Assembly: GCA_963734725.1 (NCBI GenBank)
Contig: CAVTIX010000017.1
Span: forward strand, 62,001-126,000
Direction of reading: 5' to 3'
DNA from: DASXKD01 sp963734725
Lineage (GTDB): Bacteria; Actinomycetota; Actinomycetes; Streptosporangiales; Streptosporangiaceae
DNA length: 64,000 nucleotides
Shown: positions 15,653 through 24,226 of the stretch, in pieces
Layout: each line of letters opens with the position of its first letter
Numbering within the stretch: position 1 is the first letter of the stretch
Notes under the pieces: model-generated
What the model was told of the DNA's origin: nothing
Seen by the model: only the letters and a program-made list of their open reading frames with translations
Database searches by the model: none
Position numbers and translations under genes: made by a program

Positions 15653-17532
15653 GATTCGGCGCCCTGCATGGACTCGGCGCCCGCGATCGCGCTCGCAACC
15701 GGGAGCGTGATCCGCACCGTGAGCCCGCCTCCCGGGGTGTCGTCCGCCACGATGGCGCCGCCCATCGCCTCGGTGAAGCCCTTGGCCACCGCGAGACCGA
15801 GCCCCACCCCGAGCTTGCGGTCGTCGAACCGCCGGAACGGCTCGAAGATCTCCGTCTTCAGCCCGTCCGGCACGCCGAGGCCGTGGTCGATGACCTCGAG
15901 CACGACGGTGTCGTCCTGGCGGTGGGCCTGCAGGACCGGCGGCTGGGCGACCGGCGAATGGTGCAGCGCGTTGGAGAACAAGTTCGCCAGGACCCGTTCC
16001 AGCAGGCCCGGGTCGGCCAGCACCAGTGGCATCCCGTCGGGCACCTCGAACCGCACGTTCGCCGGCGCGTCGAGCCCGCGCAACGCGATCGGCGCCACCT
16101 CGTCAATCGTGATGGGCCGCAGGAACGGCTGCAGCGATCCGGTGTGCAGCCTGCTCATGTCGAGCAGGTTCCCGATGAGCCCGTCGAGCCGGTCGGCGTT
16201 CTGCTCGATCGTGGCGAGCAGCGCTTCCTCGTCGGATTCGGTCCAGGCCACGTCGGTCTGGCGCAGGCTGCTGACGCTGGCCTTGATCGAGGCCAGCGGC
16301 GTGCGCAGGTCGTGGCTGACCGCGGCGAGCAGCGCGGTGCGCATCCGGTTGCCCTCGGCCAGCGCCTCCGCCTGGGCGGCCTGGGTGCGCAGCCGTTCCC
16401 GGTCGAGCGCCGCGGCGGCCTGCGCGGCGAAACCGGCGAGCAGCCCGGACGCGATCGGGTCGGGCTGGCCGGCCACCTCGAGCGCCAGGTCGGTGCGCAC
16501 GCTGACGCGGGTGGTGGCCGCGCCGTCCGGGGCGCTGCCGCTGGCGGCGATCCGGATCCAGCGGCCGCCGACGAATTCCTGCAACTCGGCGCGCCCGCCC
16601 AGCGTCGTCACCAGATGATCCAGGACCGCCGCGGGGGTATCGGCGCCGCCGAGCACCGTCTGGGCCAGCGTCAGCAGCAGCCTGGCTTCCTCCCGGCTGC
16701 GGGCCGCCTGGCCCGCCCGGCTGGCGGCGAGGTGGACCACGCTGCTGACCAGTATCGCGACCGTGACGAACAGCAGGAGCGCCAGCAGGTTGTCCGGCTT
16801 GTCGATGGTGAACGTGTGCAGCGGCGGGGTGAAGTACCAGTTGAGCAGGAGGCTGGCGGAGGCGGCGCCGAGCACGGCGGGCCAGAAGCCGCCAAGCACC
16901 GCGAGCGCGACCACGGCCACCAGGTAGATGAGCAGGTCGTCGGTCAGGCTCAGGTGATGCCTGGCCAGTGCCAGCAGCAGGGTCAGCAGGGGCAGGCCGA
17001 CCGCGGCGGCGAGCACCCCGGACAGCGCGCGGCGGGCGCCCACGGCGTAGGCGGCCTTGGCCAGGACCGAGTCGCCCTCGGGCGCGGGGCGGCCACGCGC
17101 CCCGCGGCCGGCCTTGCCCGAGCCAGGTACGGCGCCTGTGCCCGGCTGCCCGGTTTCGCTGCCCACGCCTTCCAGTATGGGCCTGTCCGCCGACCTGCGC
17201 AGTAGCAGACCGAGCCCGCCAGCGGCCAGCACGCAGGCAGCGATGACGATCGCGCTCCTGCCGGCGAAGGGACCGGTGAGCCGCAGTTGCCCATACGGCG
17301 GGTGGGAGAACCCCACCGCGCAGAGCCAGCCAACCAAGCCCAGGGGAATCGCCGCGATGGGTTCGGCCACGAATGACAGTACGGTCACCACGGCCGCGGT
17401 CACGATCAGCACCGCGGTGGGCGAGAACTTGCCGTGCAGGCCGGCGGCCACGGTGCCGAGCGCGAAGAGCGCCCCGAAGCCGGTCACCAGAGCGAAGGGC
17501 GCCGCGAGCCCTCGCTGCCTTGAACTGTTCAT
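15649..17532 (-). CDS. kdpD: KdpD-like sensor kinase lacking the N-terminal KdpD/USP domains
   Basis: 627 residues against ~850-900 for full KdpD. It begins directly with about three membrane helices and a short linker, then the four-helix DUF4118 sensor (LSLTDDLLIYLVAVVAL, LLNWYFTPPLHTFTI), a GAF-like region, the H-box AVSHDLRTPLASIKASVSSL, and the HATPase (LFSNALHHSP, KLGVGLGLAVAKGF). The N-terminal ATP-binding KdpD and universal-stress domains are absent, replaced by an extra hydrophobic region. ATG 17530-17532 is the start. It is divergent from the first KimA-like permease across a 227-bp gap holding a 20-bp palindrome. Confidence 0.9.
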   Translation of the reverse strand: MNSSRQRGLAAPFALVTGFGALFALGTVAAGLHGKFSPTAVLIVTAAVVTVLSFVAEPIAAIPLGLVGWLCAVGFSHPPYGQLRLTGPFAGRSAIVIAACVLAAGGLGLLLRRSADRPILEGVGSETGQPGTGAVPGSGKAGRGARGRPAPEGDSVLAKAAYAVGARRALSGVLAAAVGLPLLTLLLALARHHLSLTDDLLIYLVAVVALAVLGGFWPAVLGAASASLLLNWYFTPPLHTFTIDKPDNLLALLLFVTVAILVSSVVHLAASRAGQAARSREEARLLLTLAQTVLGGADTPAAVLDHLVTTLGGRAELQEFVGGRWIRIAASGSAPDGAATTRVSVRTDLALEVAGQPDPIASGLLAGFAAQAAAALDRERLRTQAAQAEALAEGNRMRTALLAAVSHDLRTPLASIKASVSSLRQTDVAWTESDEEALLATIEQNADRLDGLIGNLLDMSRLHTGSLQPFLRPITIDEVAPIALRGLDAPANVRFEVPDGMPLVLADPGLLERVLANLFSNALHHSPVAQPPVLQAHRQDDTVVLEVIDHGLGVPDGLKTEIFEPFRRFDDRKLGVGLGLAVAKGFTEAMGGAIVADDTPGGGLTVRITLPVASAIAGAESMQGAES

Positions 17533-17622
17533 CTCGTATCCGAGTCAAGCTCCGGAAGCTTCGAAATTAAATGATCTTGATAGATCCTTAACGCCCAGGT
17601 CAGCAGTCCTAACGCGGCCTTT

Positions 17623-17645
17623 GCGCCGCCCCGGGACGGCGGCGC
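17623..17645. terminator. GC-rich stem-loop in the kdpD/kimA intergenic region
   Basis: GCGCCGCC pairs with GGCGGCGC around a 7-base loop (17631-17637). It lies between divergent genes, so attenuation or transcript stability is more likely than termination of a gene. Confidence 0.3.
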
Positions 17646-17669
17646 TTAGCGTCGGTGGCAGCGATCAGA

Positions 17670-17689
17670 ACCCACGCGATCGCGTGGGT
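17670..17689. promoter_or_regulatory. Perfect 20-bp palindrome between kdpD and the KimA-like gene
   Basis: ACCCACGCGATCGCGTGGGT, a fully self-complementary 20-mer 70 bp upstream of the permease start. It is a candidate operator for KdpE or another dimeric regulator, or a short hairpin in the leader RNA. Confidence 0.45.
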
Positions 17690-17759
17690 GATACGGGCCC
17701 GTCCCGGCCGTCGGCGACGGCCAGAACCGGCGCCGGCGAGGACAGGAGGGGAAGCAGCG

Positions 17760-20069
17760 TTGGCCCTGCAAAAGGCCGCAACCCTGTTCAGCGGTACGCC
17801 GCCGAGTGACCTACCGGAGAGCTTCGGGTACTCGCTCAAGCGGCGCCTGCTCGGCCCGCCAATGGTCAACGAGGAACTGCGCCACCAGCGGCTGTCGAAC
17901 GTGCTCGCCTTGGGCGTGCTGTCCCCCGACGGCATCTCCTCCTCGGCCTACGGCACCGAGGAAATGCTCATCGAGCTGCTGCCGCTGTTCGGGCTCGCGG
18001 CCTTCGCGGTGATCCTGCCGATGACCGGGGTGATTCTCTTCGTGATGGCCCTGGTGGTGCTGTCCTACCGCGAGGTGGTCACCGTCTACACCCGGGCCGG
18101 CGGGTCGTACGTCGTGGCCAGGGAGAACTTCGGCCCGCGGATCGCCCAGGTCGCCGCGGTGGCGCTGCTCATCGACTACGTGGTCACCGTGGCGGTGCAG
18201 GTCGCCGGCGGGACCGCGGCCGTGGTGTCGGCGATCCCGGTGCTCGGGCCCTACGCCAAGGAAATCTCTGTCGGCGTCGTGCTCATCATGTGCTGGAGCA
18301 ACCTGCGCGGCATCCGCGAGGCGGGCAAGGCGTTCGCGGCACCCACCTACCTGTTCACCGCGGCCGCCATTCTGATGATCGTGGTCGGGCTGCTCCGCGA
18401 GGCCATGGGCAACCTGCACCCCCAGGACGTGCACAACATCACTGGTCAGCCCGCCGTCCCGATCGGCTCGGGCGCCCAGGGCGTGGCCCTGTTCGCGGTG
18501 ATCTTCACGCTGATGCGCTCGTTCGCCAACGGCGGCTCCTCGCTGACCGGCATCGAGGCGGTGTCCAACGCGGTTAGCGCGTTCAAGCCGCCCGAGGGCC
18601 CGAATGCCCGCAAGGTGCTGGTGGCCGAGGGCCTCATCCTCGGCACCCTGGTCGCCGGGATCTCCTGGCTGGCGCACGTGACCCACGCGATCCCGCGCGT
18701 GAACGGGTACCCCACCGTGATAGCCCAGGAGGCCAACCTGGTCTTCGGTAGCGGCGTCGGCCACATCATGTTCTACGTGATGCAGGCGGTCACCGCGCTG
18801 ATCCTCTATGCCGGCGGCAACACCAGCTTCAACGGGTTCCCGTTCCTGACCAGCTTCGTCGCCGAGGACTCGTTCCTGCCCCGCTGGATGACCAAACGCG
18901 GGCACCGCCTGGTCTTCTCCAACGGGATCATCGCGCTCACCATCCCGGCGGTCGCGCTGCTGGTGTTCGTCGGCTCGAACGTCAACCGGCTCGTGCCGTT
19001 CTACGCGATCGGTGTGTTCACCGCGTTCTCGATGGCCGGGTTCGGCATGGCCAAGTACCACCACACGCGCAAGGAGCCGGGGTGGCGGCGCCGGCTGGTG
19101 ATCAACTTCTCCGCGGGCGTGCTCACCTCGATCGTGGTGGTGGTCTTCGCGGTGGTGAAGTTCACCGAGGGCGCCTGGCTCATAGTGATCATTTTCCCGC
19201 TCATGGTGTACGGGCTCATCCGGCTCAACCGCCGGTACCGGATGGAGGCCGAGGTACTGGAGCACATCGGCGGGCGGAAACCGCCGGACCCGCCGAACTA
19301 TACGTACCGGACGGTGCTGGTCTTCGTCGATGAGTTCAACCTGGCGACGATCGCCGCGCTGCGCTACGCCCGCGGGCTGCGGCCCACCTCGTTGCGGGCG
19401 GTGCACTTCGTGATCGACCAGGAGCATGCCAACGAACTGCGCGATGCGTGGCTGCGCGCGGACCGCGGCATCCCGCTTGACCTCGTGGACTGCCCGGACC
19501 GGCGGCTGCCGCGGGCTGCGGCCGAGCTTGTCGCCAGGGAAACCAGCGACCCGGGCACGCAAGTGACCGTGGTCCTGCCGCGGCGCAGCTATCCGCCGCT
19601 GCTCGGCCGGCTCCTGCACGACCAGACCGCTGACAAGATCGCCCGGGTGGTGAGCCGGCTGCCACGCTCTGCGGCCACCATCATCCCGTTCGACGTGGAG
19701 GCGCGCCTCGACGTCCTGCACGAGCGGCAGGCCAGGCAGCGCGCCCAGGCGCCCGGGCCGGGGGCGAAGATCCGTGCGCACGAGCAGCCCGCCGTGCGGC
19801 CGGGCGTCACCCCGATCGGCTCGGTCGCCAGGAACGGCCGTGCCACAGTGGAGGGCCGGGTCCACAGCCTGGAGATCCGGCCAGTGGAGCACAGTTGCGT
19901 GCTCGCCTGCCTCGTCAGCGACGCCACCGGTGAGCTCACCGCGCTGTTCTACGGGCGCACGAATATCCCGGGCCTGGCGCCGGGGAGCATGATCCAGCTT
20001 CGCGGCCGGGTCGGCATCAAGGACGCCGCCGCCGTGATGGTCAACCCCGCCTACGAGCTCCTGTCTTAG
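17760..20069 (+). CDS. KimA-like APC-superfamily potassium permease fused to a C-terminal OB-fold domain (copy 1)
   Basis: 769 residues from TTG 17760 with AGGAGGGG at 17744-17751. Layout: ~12 membrane helices (residues ~45-490), a cytosolic USP-like Rossmann domain (~510-660, RTVLVFVDEFNLATIAALRYA), a linker, and an OB-fold at ~684-769 (RATVEGRVHSLEIRPVEHSC, GELTALFYGRTNIPG). Residues shared with the Bacillus K+ importer KimA include Asp57 and Tyr64 in LSPDGISSSAYGTEE, LLIDYVVTVAV in TM3 and SSLTGIEAVSNAV in TM6. Inference: high-affinity K+/H+ symport under KdpDE. The OB-fold resembles a stand-alone actinobacterial OB protein encoded near TrkA-type potassium genes; its role here is unknown. 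Confidence 0.85.
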   Translation: MALQKAATLFSGTPPSDLPESFGYSLKRRLLGPPMVNEELRHQRLSNVLALGVLSPDGISSSAYGTEEMLIELLPLFGLAAFAVILPMTGVILFVMALVVLSYREVVTVYTRAGGSYVVARENFGPRIAQVAAVALLIDYVVTVAVQVAGGTAAVVSAIPVLGPYAKEISVGVVLIMCWSNLRGIREAGKAFAAPTYLFTAAAILMIVVGLLREAMGNLHPQDVHNITGQPAVPIGSGAQGVALFAVIFTLMRSFANGGSSLTGIEAVSNAVSAFKPPEGPNARKVLVAEGLILGTLVAGISWLAHVTHAIPRVNGYPTVIAQEANLVFGSGVGHIMFYVMQAVTALILYAGGNTSFNGFPFLTSFVAEDSFLPRWMTKRGHRLVFSNGIIALTIPAVALLVFVGSNVNRLVPFYAIGVFTAFSMAGFGMAKYHHTRKEPGWRRRLVINFSAGVLTSIVVVVFAVVKFTEGAWLIVIIFPLMVYGLIRLNRRYRMEAEVLEHIGGRKPPDPPNYTYRTVLVFVDEFNLATIAALRYARGLRPTSLRAVHFVIDQEHANELRDAWLRADRGIPLDLVDCPDRRLPRAAAELVARETSDPGTQVTVVLPRRSYPPLLGRLLHDQTADKIARVVSRLPRSAATIIPFDVEARLDVLHERQARQRAQAPGPGAKIRAHEQPAVRPGVTPIGSVARNGRATVEGRVHSLEIRPVEHSCVLACLVSDATGELTALFYGRTNIPGLAPGSMIQLRGRVGIKDAAAVMVNPAYELLS

Positions 20070-20222
20070 CCGCGGCCGCCGCTGGTCCGGTGAGCTGCCG
20101 TCCGCGCTCGCCGCCCCCAGCCAGAGGGGGCCGGTCAACTCATGCCTTCCCCATGGACTCGCCGCTCGCAAACGGTGGTATGAAGGCCACGACAGGACAT
20201 GTGAACGACGGGACAGACGGAC

Positions 20223-22805
20223 GTGGCCATACGCAACGCAGTCGGCTTCCTGGGCGGCAGCGGCGACCTGCCCGAGAGCTTCTGGTACTCGGTGAAGCGC
20301 CGGCTGCTCGGGCCGCCCATGGTCAACGAGGAGCTACGTCACCAGCGCCTGTCGAACTTCCTCGCGCTGGGCGTGCTATCCCCCGACGGGATCTCCTCCT
20401 CCGCCTACGGCACGGAGGAAATCCTTATCGCCTTGCTGCCGCTGTTCGGGCTCGCGGCCTTCAACATCATCTTGCCGATGACCCTCGTCATCCTCGTGGT
20501 GATGACGCTCGTGGTGCTGTCCTACCGCGAGGTGGTGATGGTCTACATCAGGCCCGGCGGTTCTTACGTCGTGGCCAGGGAGAACTTCGGGCCCAAGATC
20601 GCCCAGATCGCCGCGGTGGCGCTGCTCATCGACTACGTCGTCACGGTCGCCATCCAGACCGCGGCGGGCACCGCCGCGGTGGTGTCCGCCTTTCCGGCGC
20701 TCGGCGAGTTCAGCCTGGAGATCACGATCGGCGTCATCGTGGTCATGTGTTACGGCAACCTGCGCGGGATCAAGGAGGCGGGCAAGGCCTTCGCGATCCC
20801 CACGTACCTGTTCGCCGGGTCGGTCATCCTGATGATCGTCGTCGGGCTGATCCGCGAGATCGCCGGGGACCTGCCGAAATATGACCCGCATGCGCTGCAC
20901 GACACCTACACGATCGGCAGCGGCACCGCGGGCCTGATCACCTTCGCGATGATCTTGACGCTGCTGCGCGCGTTCGCCAACGGTGGCGCGTCGCTGACCG
21001 GCATCGAGGCGGTCTCCGACGCGGTGGGCGCGTTCCGGCCGCCGGAGGGGAACAACGCCCGCCGGGTGCTGGTTGCCGAGGGCGTCATCCTGGGCTTCCT
21101 CGTGGCCGGGATCTCCTGGCTGGCCCACTCGACCCTCGCGACCCCCAGGAAGAGCGGCTATCCCACGGTGCTGGCCCAGGAGGCGCAACAGGTCTTCGGC
21201 AACGGCGCCGGGCACATCATGTTCTTCGTCGTGCAGGCGGCGACCGCGCTGATCCTGTTCACCGGCGCTAACACCAGCTTCAACGGGTTCCCGTTCCTGG
21301 CCAGCTACGTGGCGGGGGACGCCTTCCTGCCGCGCTGGCTGCTCAAGCGCGGGCACCGGCTGGTGTTCTCCAACGCCATCATCGGGCTGACCGTCGTGTC
21401 GATTGCCCTGCTGATCGTCCGGGGATCGAACGTCAACAACCTGGTCCCGCTGTACGCCATCGGCGTGTTCACCGCGTTCACCATGGCCGGGTTCGGAATG
21501 GCCCGCTATCACAGAAGGCGCAAGGAGCCCGGCTGGCGGCACAAGCTGGTCATCAACTACGCCGCCGGGGGCCTCTCGGCGGTCGTCGTCGCGATCTTCG
21601 CCGTGGTGAAGTTCACCGAAGGCGCGTGGATCGTCGTGGTGGTGTTCCCGATCCTGGTGTTCGCGTTGATCCGGCTGAACCAGGAATACCGGATGGAGGC
21701 CGAGGTACTGGAGCGGATCGGCGAGCGGAAGAAGCCGCCCGAGCAGCCCAACTACCCCCGGCGCACGGTGTTCTTGCTGGTGGACAGCTTCGACCTGGCG
21801 ACGCTCGCGGCCATGCGGTACGCGCGGAGCCTGCGGCCGACCACGCTGCGCGCGGTCCATTTCGTCATCGACACCGCTGAGGCGGACCTGCTGCGGGAGG
21901 AGTGGACCCGGGCCGACCGGGGGATCGTGCTCGACTTCATCGACTGCCCGGACCGCCGGCTGGCCAGGGCGGCGGCCGAGCTGGTGAGCGCCGAGGCCGC
22001 GCTGCCCGGCTCGCACGTGACGGCGGTGCTGCCCAGGCGCAGCTACTCATCGCTGCTCGGGCGGCTGCTGCACGACCGGACCGCCGACAAGATCGCGGCC
22101 GTGGTGAGCCGGATCCCCCACTGCGCGGCCACGATCGTCCCGTTCGACGTGCGGAACCGCCTTGAGGTGCTGCGCGCCCGGCAGAACGCGATGCTCGCGG
22201 GGACCGGGCCGAACGGGCAGGCGGAGGCGAAGAAGGTAGGAGCAGGCACAAGCGGCACGCCGGCGGCGGACGGGCACGGCGGGAAGCTCGGCACGGGGAA
22301 GACCGCCTTGGCGGAGCCCCCGCCCGGGGCCGTGGCCGCCGGAGCCGGCGAGGCGGGGCGCGAGGACGGCCAGACTGCCGCGCCATCCCCGCCGCCCTCG
22401 GCCCTGCGCGGGCGCCTGCCGGGCCGCCGCTCCAGGCAGCGCCGCGGTGACGCCGCACGCGCCGCGCCCGGGGCCAGCTACGAGCGGCCCGTCCCGCCAC
22501 CGGGAGTCAAGCCGATCGGCTCGATCCAGGTACCCGGTCGGGCTACCGTCGAAGGGCGAGTAAGGGCCGTCGAGATCCGGCCAGTGGAGAAGAGTTCGGT
22601 GCTGGCCGTCGAGATCTCCGACTCAACCGGGGACCTGACCGCGCTGTTCTACGGGAGGTCCCACATTCCCGGCATAATCTGCGGGTCCCGGGTCCGCTTC
22701 CGCGGCCCCCTCGGCATCCGGGACACCGGCCCGATCATGATCAACCCGGCCTACGAACTGCTCGCCGCCGGCGAACCCTCCCCGCCCGGCGAAGACTCCA
22801 GTTAG
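20223..22805 (+). CDS. KimA-like potassium permease fused to a C-terminal OB-fold domain (copy 2)
   Basis: 860 residues from GTG 20223, where the ribosome site is weak. It is a tandem paralogue of the preceding gene and very similar through the permease and USP-like domains (LGPPMVNEELRHQRLSN and LSPDGISSSAYGTEEIL are shared nearly word for word). It differs by a ~90-residue Gly/Ala/Pro/Arg-rich linker at about 665-760 before the OB-fold (763-860, RATVEGRVRAVEIRPVEKSS, GDLTALFYGRSHIPG). The ion-site Asp/Tyr residues are kept. The two copies probably share the KdpE-controlled promoter or differ in regulation. No membrane part appears truncated. Confidence 0.85.
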   Translation: MAIRNAVGFLGGSGDLPESFWYSVKRRLLGPPMVNEELRHQRLSNFLALGVLSPDGISSSAYGTEEILIALLPLFGLAAFNIILPMTLVILVVMTLVVLSYREVVMVYIRPGGSYVVARENFGPKIAQIAAVALLIDYVVTVAIQTAAGTAAVVSAFPALGEFSLEITIGVIVVMCYGNLRGIKEAGKAFAIPTYLFAGSVILMIVVGLIREIAGDLPKYDPHALHDTYTIGSGTAGLITFAMILTLLRAFANGGASLTGIEAVSDAVGAFRPPEGNNARRVLVAEGVILGFLVAGISWLAHSTLATPRKSGYPTVLAQEAQQVFGNGAGHIMFFVVQAATALILFTGANTSFNGFPFLASYVAGDAFLPRWLLKRGHRLVFSNAIIGLTVVSIALLIVRGSNVNNLVPLYAIGVFTAFTMAGFGMARYHRRRKEPGWRHKLVINYAAGGLSAVVVAIFAVVKFTEGAWIVVVVFPILVFALIRLNQEYRMEAEVLERIGERKKPPEQPNYPRRTVFLLVDSFDLATLAAMRYARSLRPTTLRAVHFVIDTAEADLLREEWTRADRGIVLDFIDCPDRRLARAAAELVSAEAALPGSHVTAVLPRRSYSSLLGRLLHDRTADKIAAVVSRIPHCAATIVPFDVRNRLEVLRARQNAMLAGTGPNGQAEAKKVGAGTSGTPAADGHGGKLGTGKTALAEPPPGAVAAGAGEAGREDGQTAAPSPPPSALRGRLPGRRSRQRRGDAARAAPGASYERPVPPPGVKPIGSIQVPGRATVEGRVRAVEIRPVEKSSVLAVEISDSTGDLTALFYGRSHIPGIICGSRVRFRGPLGIRDTGPIMINPAYELLAAGEPSPPGEDSS

Positions 22806-22857
22806 AGATCACGACTGCCCGTTCACGCACTGCGTTGAGCCGGGATGGCCCGGGATG

Positions 22858-22889
22858 GCTTGTGCGCGGACAGAACTCCGCGCACAAGC
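22858..22889. repeat. Perfect 12-bp hairpin, left arm of an inverted pair
   Basis: GCTTGTGCGCGG pairs with CCGCGCACAAGC around the loop ACAGAACT. It is flanked by GGGATG before and AACCCC after. The mirror-image element lies at 23006-23037, with different stem bases but the reverse-complement loop. Confidence 0.8.
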
Positions 22890-23005
22890 AACCCCGGTCC
22901 ATCCCTTCGACAGTTCCGTCTGTTCTATAGCGAACGGTAGTTGTCCCGCGCGCCCTCCACCCCGATTGGTCAGCACGAGATCCGGCAGAGGGGCGGACGG
23001 GGGTT

Positions 23006-23037
23006 GCCCTGGTGCGGAGTTCTGTCCGCACCAGGGC
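23006..23037. repeat. Perfect 12-bp hairpin, right arm of an inverted pair
   Basis: GCCCTGGTGCGG pairs with CCGCACCAGGGC around the loop AGTTCTGT, the exact reverse complement of the left loop. Flanks GGGGGTT and CATCCCC mirror the left copy. The 116 bp between the arms holds no gene. Confidence 0.8.
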
Positions 23038-23155
23038 CATCCCCCGGCCGACGCCCCTGGAAGAGAAAACCTGTCCGGTCGGGACGACTCCAGGAGGGCT
23101 GGCCTTAGCCTGGCAGTGACGAGACCAGGCACCGGTGGGAAGGGAAACGCGAGCC

Positions 23156-24082
23156 ATGGGAACCGGGCACGATCACGGGCCCGGCCGCACGCCCACCGCG
23201 ACGGGGCGGCACCGGGGGCGGCTGGCCACGGTGCTCGTGATCACCACCGGGATCGCCGTCGCCGAGGTGTGCGGCGCCCTGGTGAGCGGCGCCCTGGTCC
23301 TGCTGGCCGACGCCGCGCACATGGCTGCCGACGCGGCCGGCGTCGGGTTGTCGCTGCTCGCTGCCTACGTGGCCGCCAGGCCGGCCTCCGACCGGTGGAC
23401 GTTCGGGTACGCCCGGGCCGAGATCCTCGCCGCGACGGTCAACGCCCTGCTGCTATTCGGCATGGCCGTTTTCATCTTGATCGAAGGGGCACGCAGGCTC
23501 GCCAGCCCGCCCGCGGTCGAGCCCGGCCTGATGATCGTCTTCGGGGCGATCGCGCTGGCCGGGAACGCGGTGTCGCTGCTGCTGCTGCGGCACGGGCAGG
23601 CCGAGAGCCTGAACGTGCGGGGCGCTTTCCTCGAGGTTGCCTCGGACACGTTCGGCGCCATCGCCGTGATCGGCACCGGCCTGGTGGTGGCGGCCACCGG
23701 CTTCACCCGGGCCGACCCCATCGCCTCGATGGCGGTGGCGTTGCTCATCTTGCCGCGTGCCTGGCGGTTGCTGCGGGACGCCGTGGACGTGCTGCTGGAG
23801 GCCAGCCCGCGCGGCATCGACCTCACCGAGGTCCGCACCCACCTGACCGCGCTGGACGGCGTGATGGGTGTGCACGACCTGCACGCCTGGACGATCACCT
23901 CCGGGCTCCCGGTGCTCTCCGCGCACGTGGTAGTGGATCCGGGTGTGCTGGCCAACGGGCGGAGCGCGGCCATGCTCGACACCCTCCAGGGGTGCCTGCA
24001 CGGTCACTTCGACGTCGAGCACTCCACGTTCCAGCTGGAGCCGGCCAGCCACGCCGGGCATGAGCCGTCGGCCTGCCTCTGA
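23156..24082 (+). CDS. Cation diffusion facilitator (CzcD/ZitB-like)
   Basis: 308 residues from ATG 23156, about 11 bp after GGGAAGGGA. A His-rich N-terminus (GTGHDHG) is followed by six membrane helices and a cytosolic metal-binding domain. The metal site is seen as ADAAHMAADAAG in TM2 (His-Asp motif) and EVASDTFGAIAVIG in TM5; the C-terminal domain has GVHDLHAWTITSG and SAHVVV. It exports Zn2+ or a similar divalent cation in exchange for protons. It stands alone between an intergenic hairpin pair and a ferritin-like gene; no metal-responsive regulator is adjacent. Confidence 0.9.
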   Translation: MGTGHDHGPGRTPTATGRHRGRLATVLVITTGIAVAEVCGALVSGALVLLADAAHMAADAAGVGLSLLAAYVAARPASDRWTFGYARAEILAATVNALLLFGMAVFILIEGARRLASPPAVEPGLMIVFGAIALAGNAVSLLLLRHGQAESLNVRGAFLEVASDTFGAIAVIGTGLVVAATGFTRADPIASMAVALLILPRAWRLLRDAVDVLLEASPRGIDLTEVRTHLTALDGVMGVHDLHAWTITSGLPVLSAHVVVDPGVLANGRSAAMLDTLQGCLHGHFDVEHSTFQLEPASHAGHEPSACL

Positions 24083-24180
24083 GACCGGCCTTCGTTTTGC
24101 CGCGTAACGGAGCGCCGTCGGCGCGAGCCCGGCCGCTTTCCGCGCGAGCGGGGGGGGCGCTGAGGGCTGGAGCGTTTCCG

Positions 24181-24196
24181 TACTAACCAGTAATAT
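24181..24196 (+). promoter_or_regulatory. Probable -10 (TAATAT) overlapped by a TACT-N4-AGTA dyad
   Basis: TACTAACCAGTA at 24181-24192 has perfectly inverted outer tetramers and runs into TAATAT (24191-24196), about 30 bp upstream of the ferritin-like gene. A repressor bound to the dyad would cover the promoter. The arrangement resembles TetR-type operators of lipid genes, but the match is short. Confidence 0.35.
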
Positions 24197-24226
24197 GTCG
24201 GCAAGCCGCCACTCAGGGAGCCCGCC

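Noticed and set aside
17533..17759. c-di-AMP (ydaO) riboswitch before the KimA-like gene
   Set aside because: Bacillus kimA has one, but no recognisable ydaO core motifs are seen here; only the palindrome and a GC hairpin.
17811..22016. Long minus-strand open frames across both KimA-like genes
   Set aside because: They are products of high GC at third positions of the real plus-strand genes and lack ribosome sites and known motifs.
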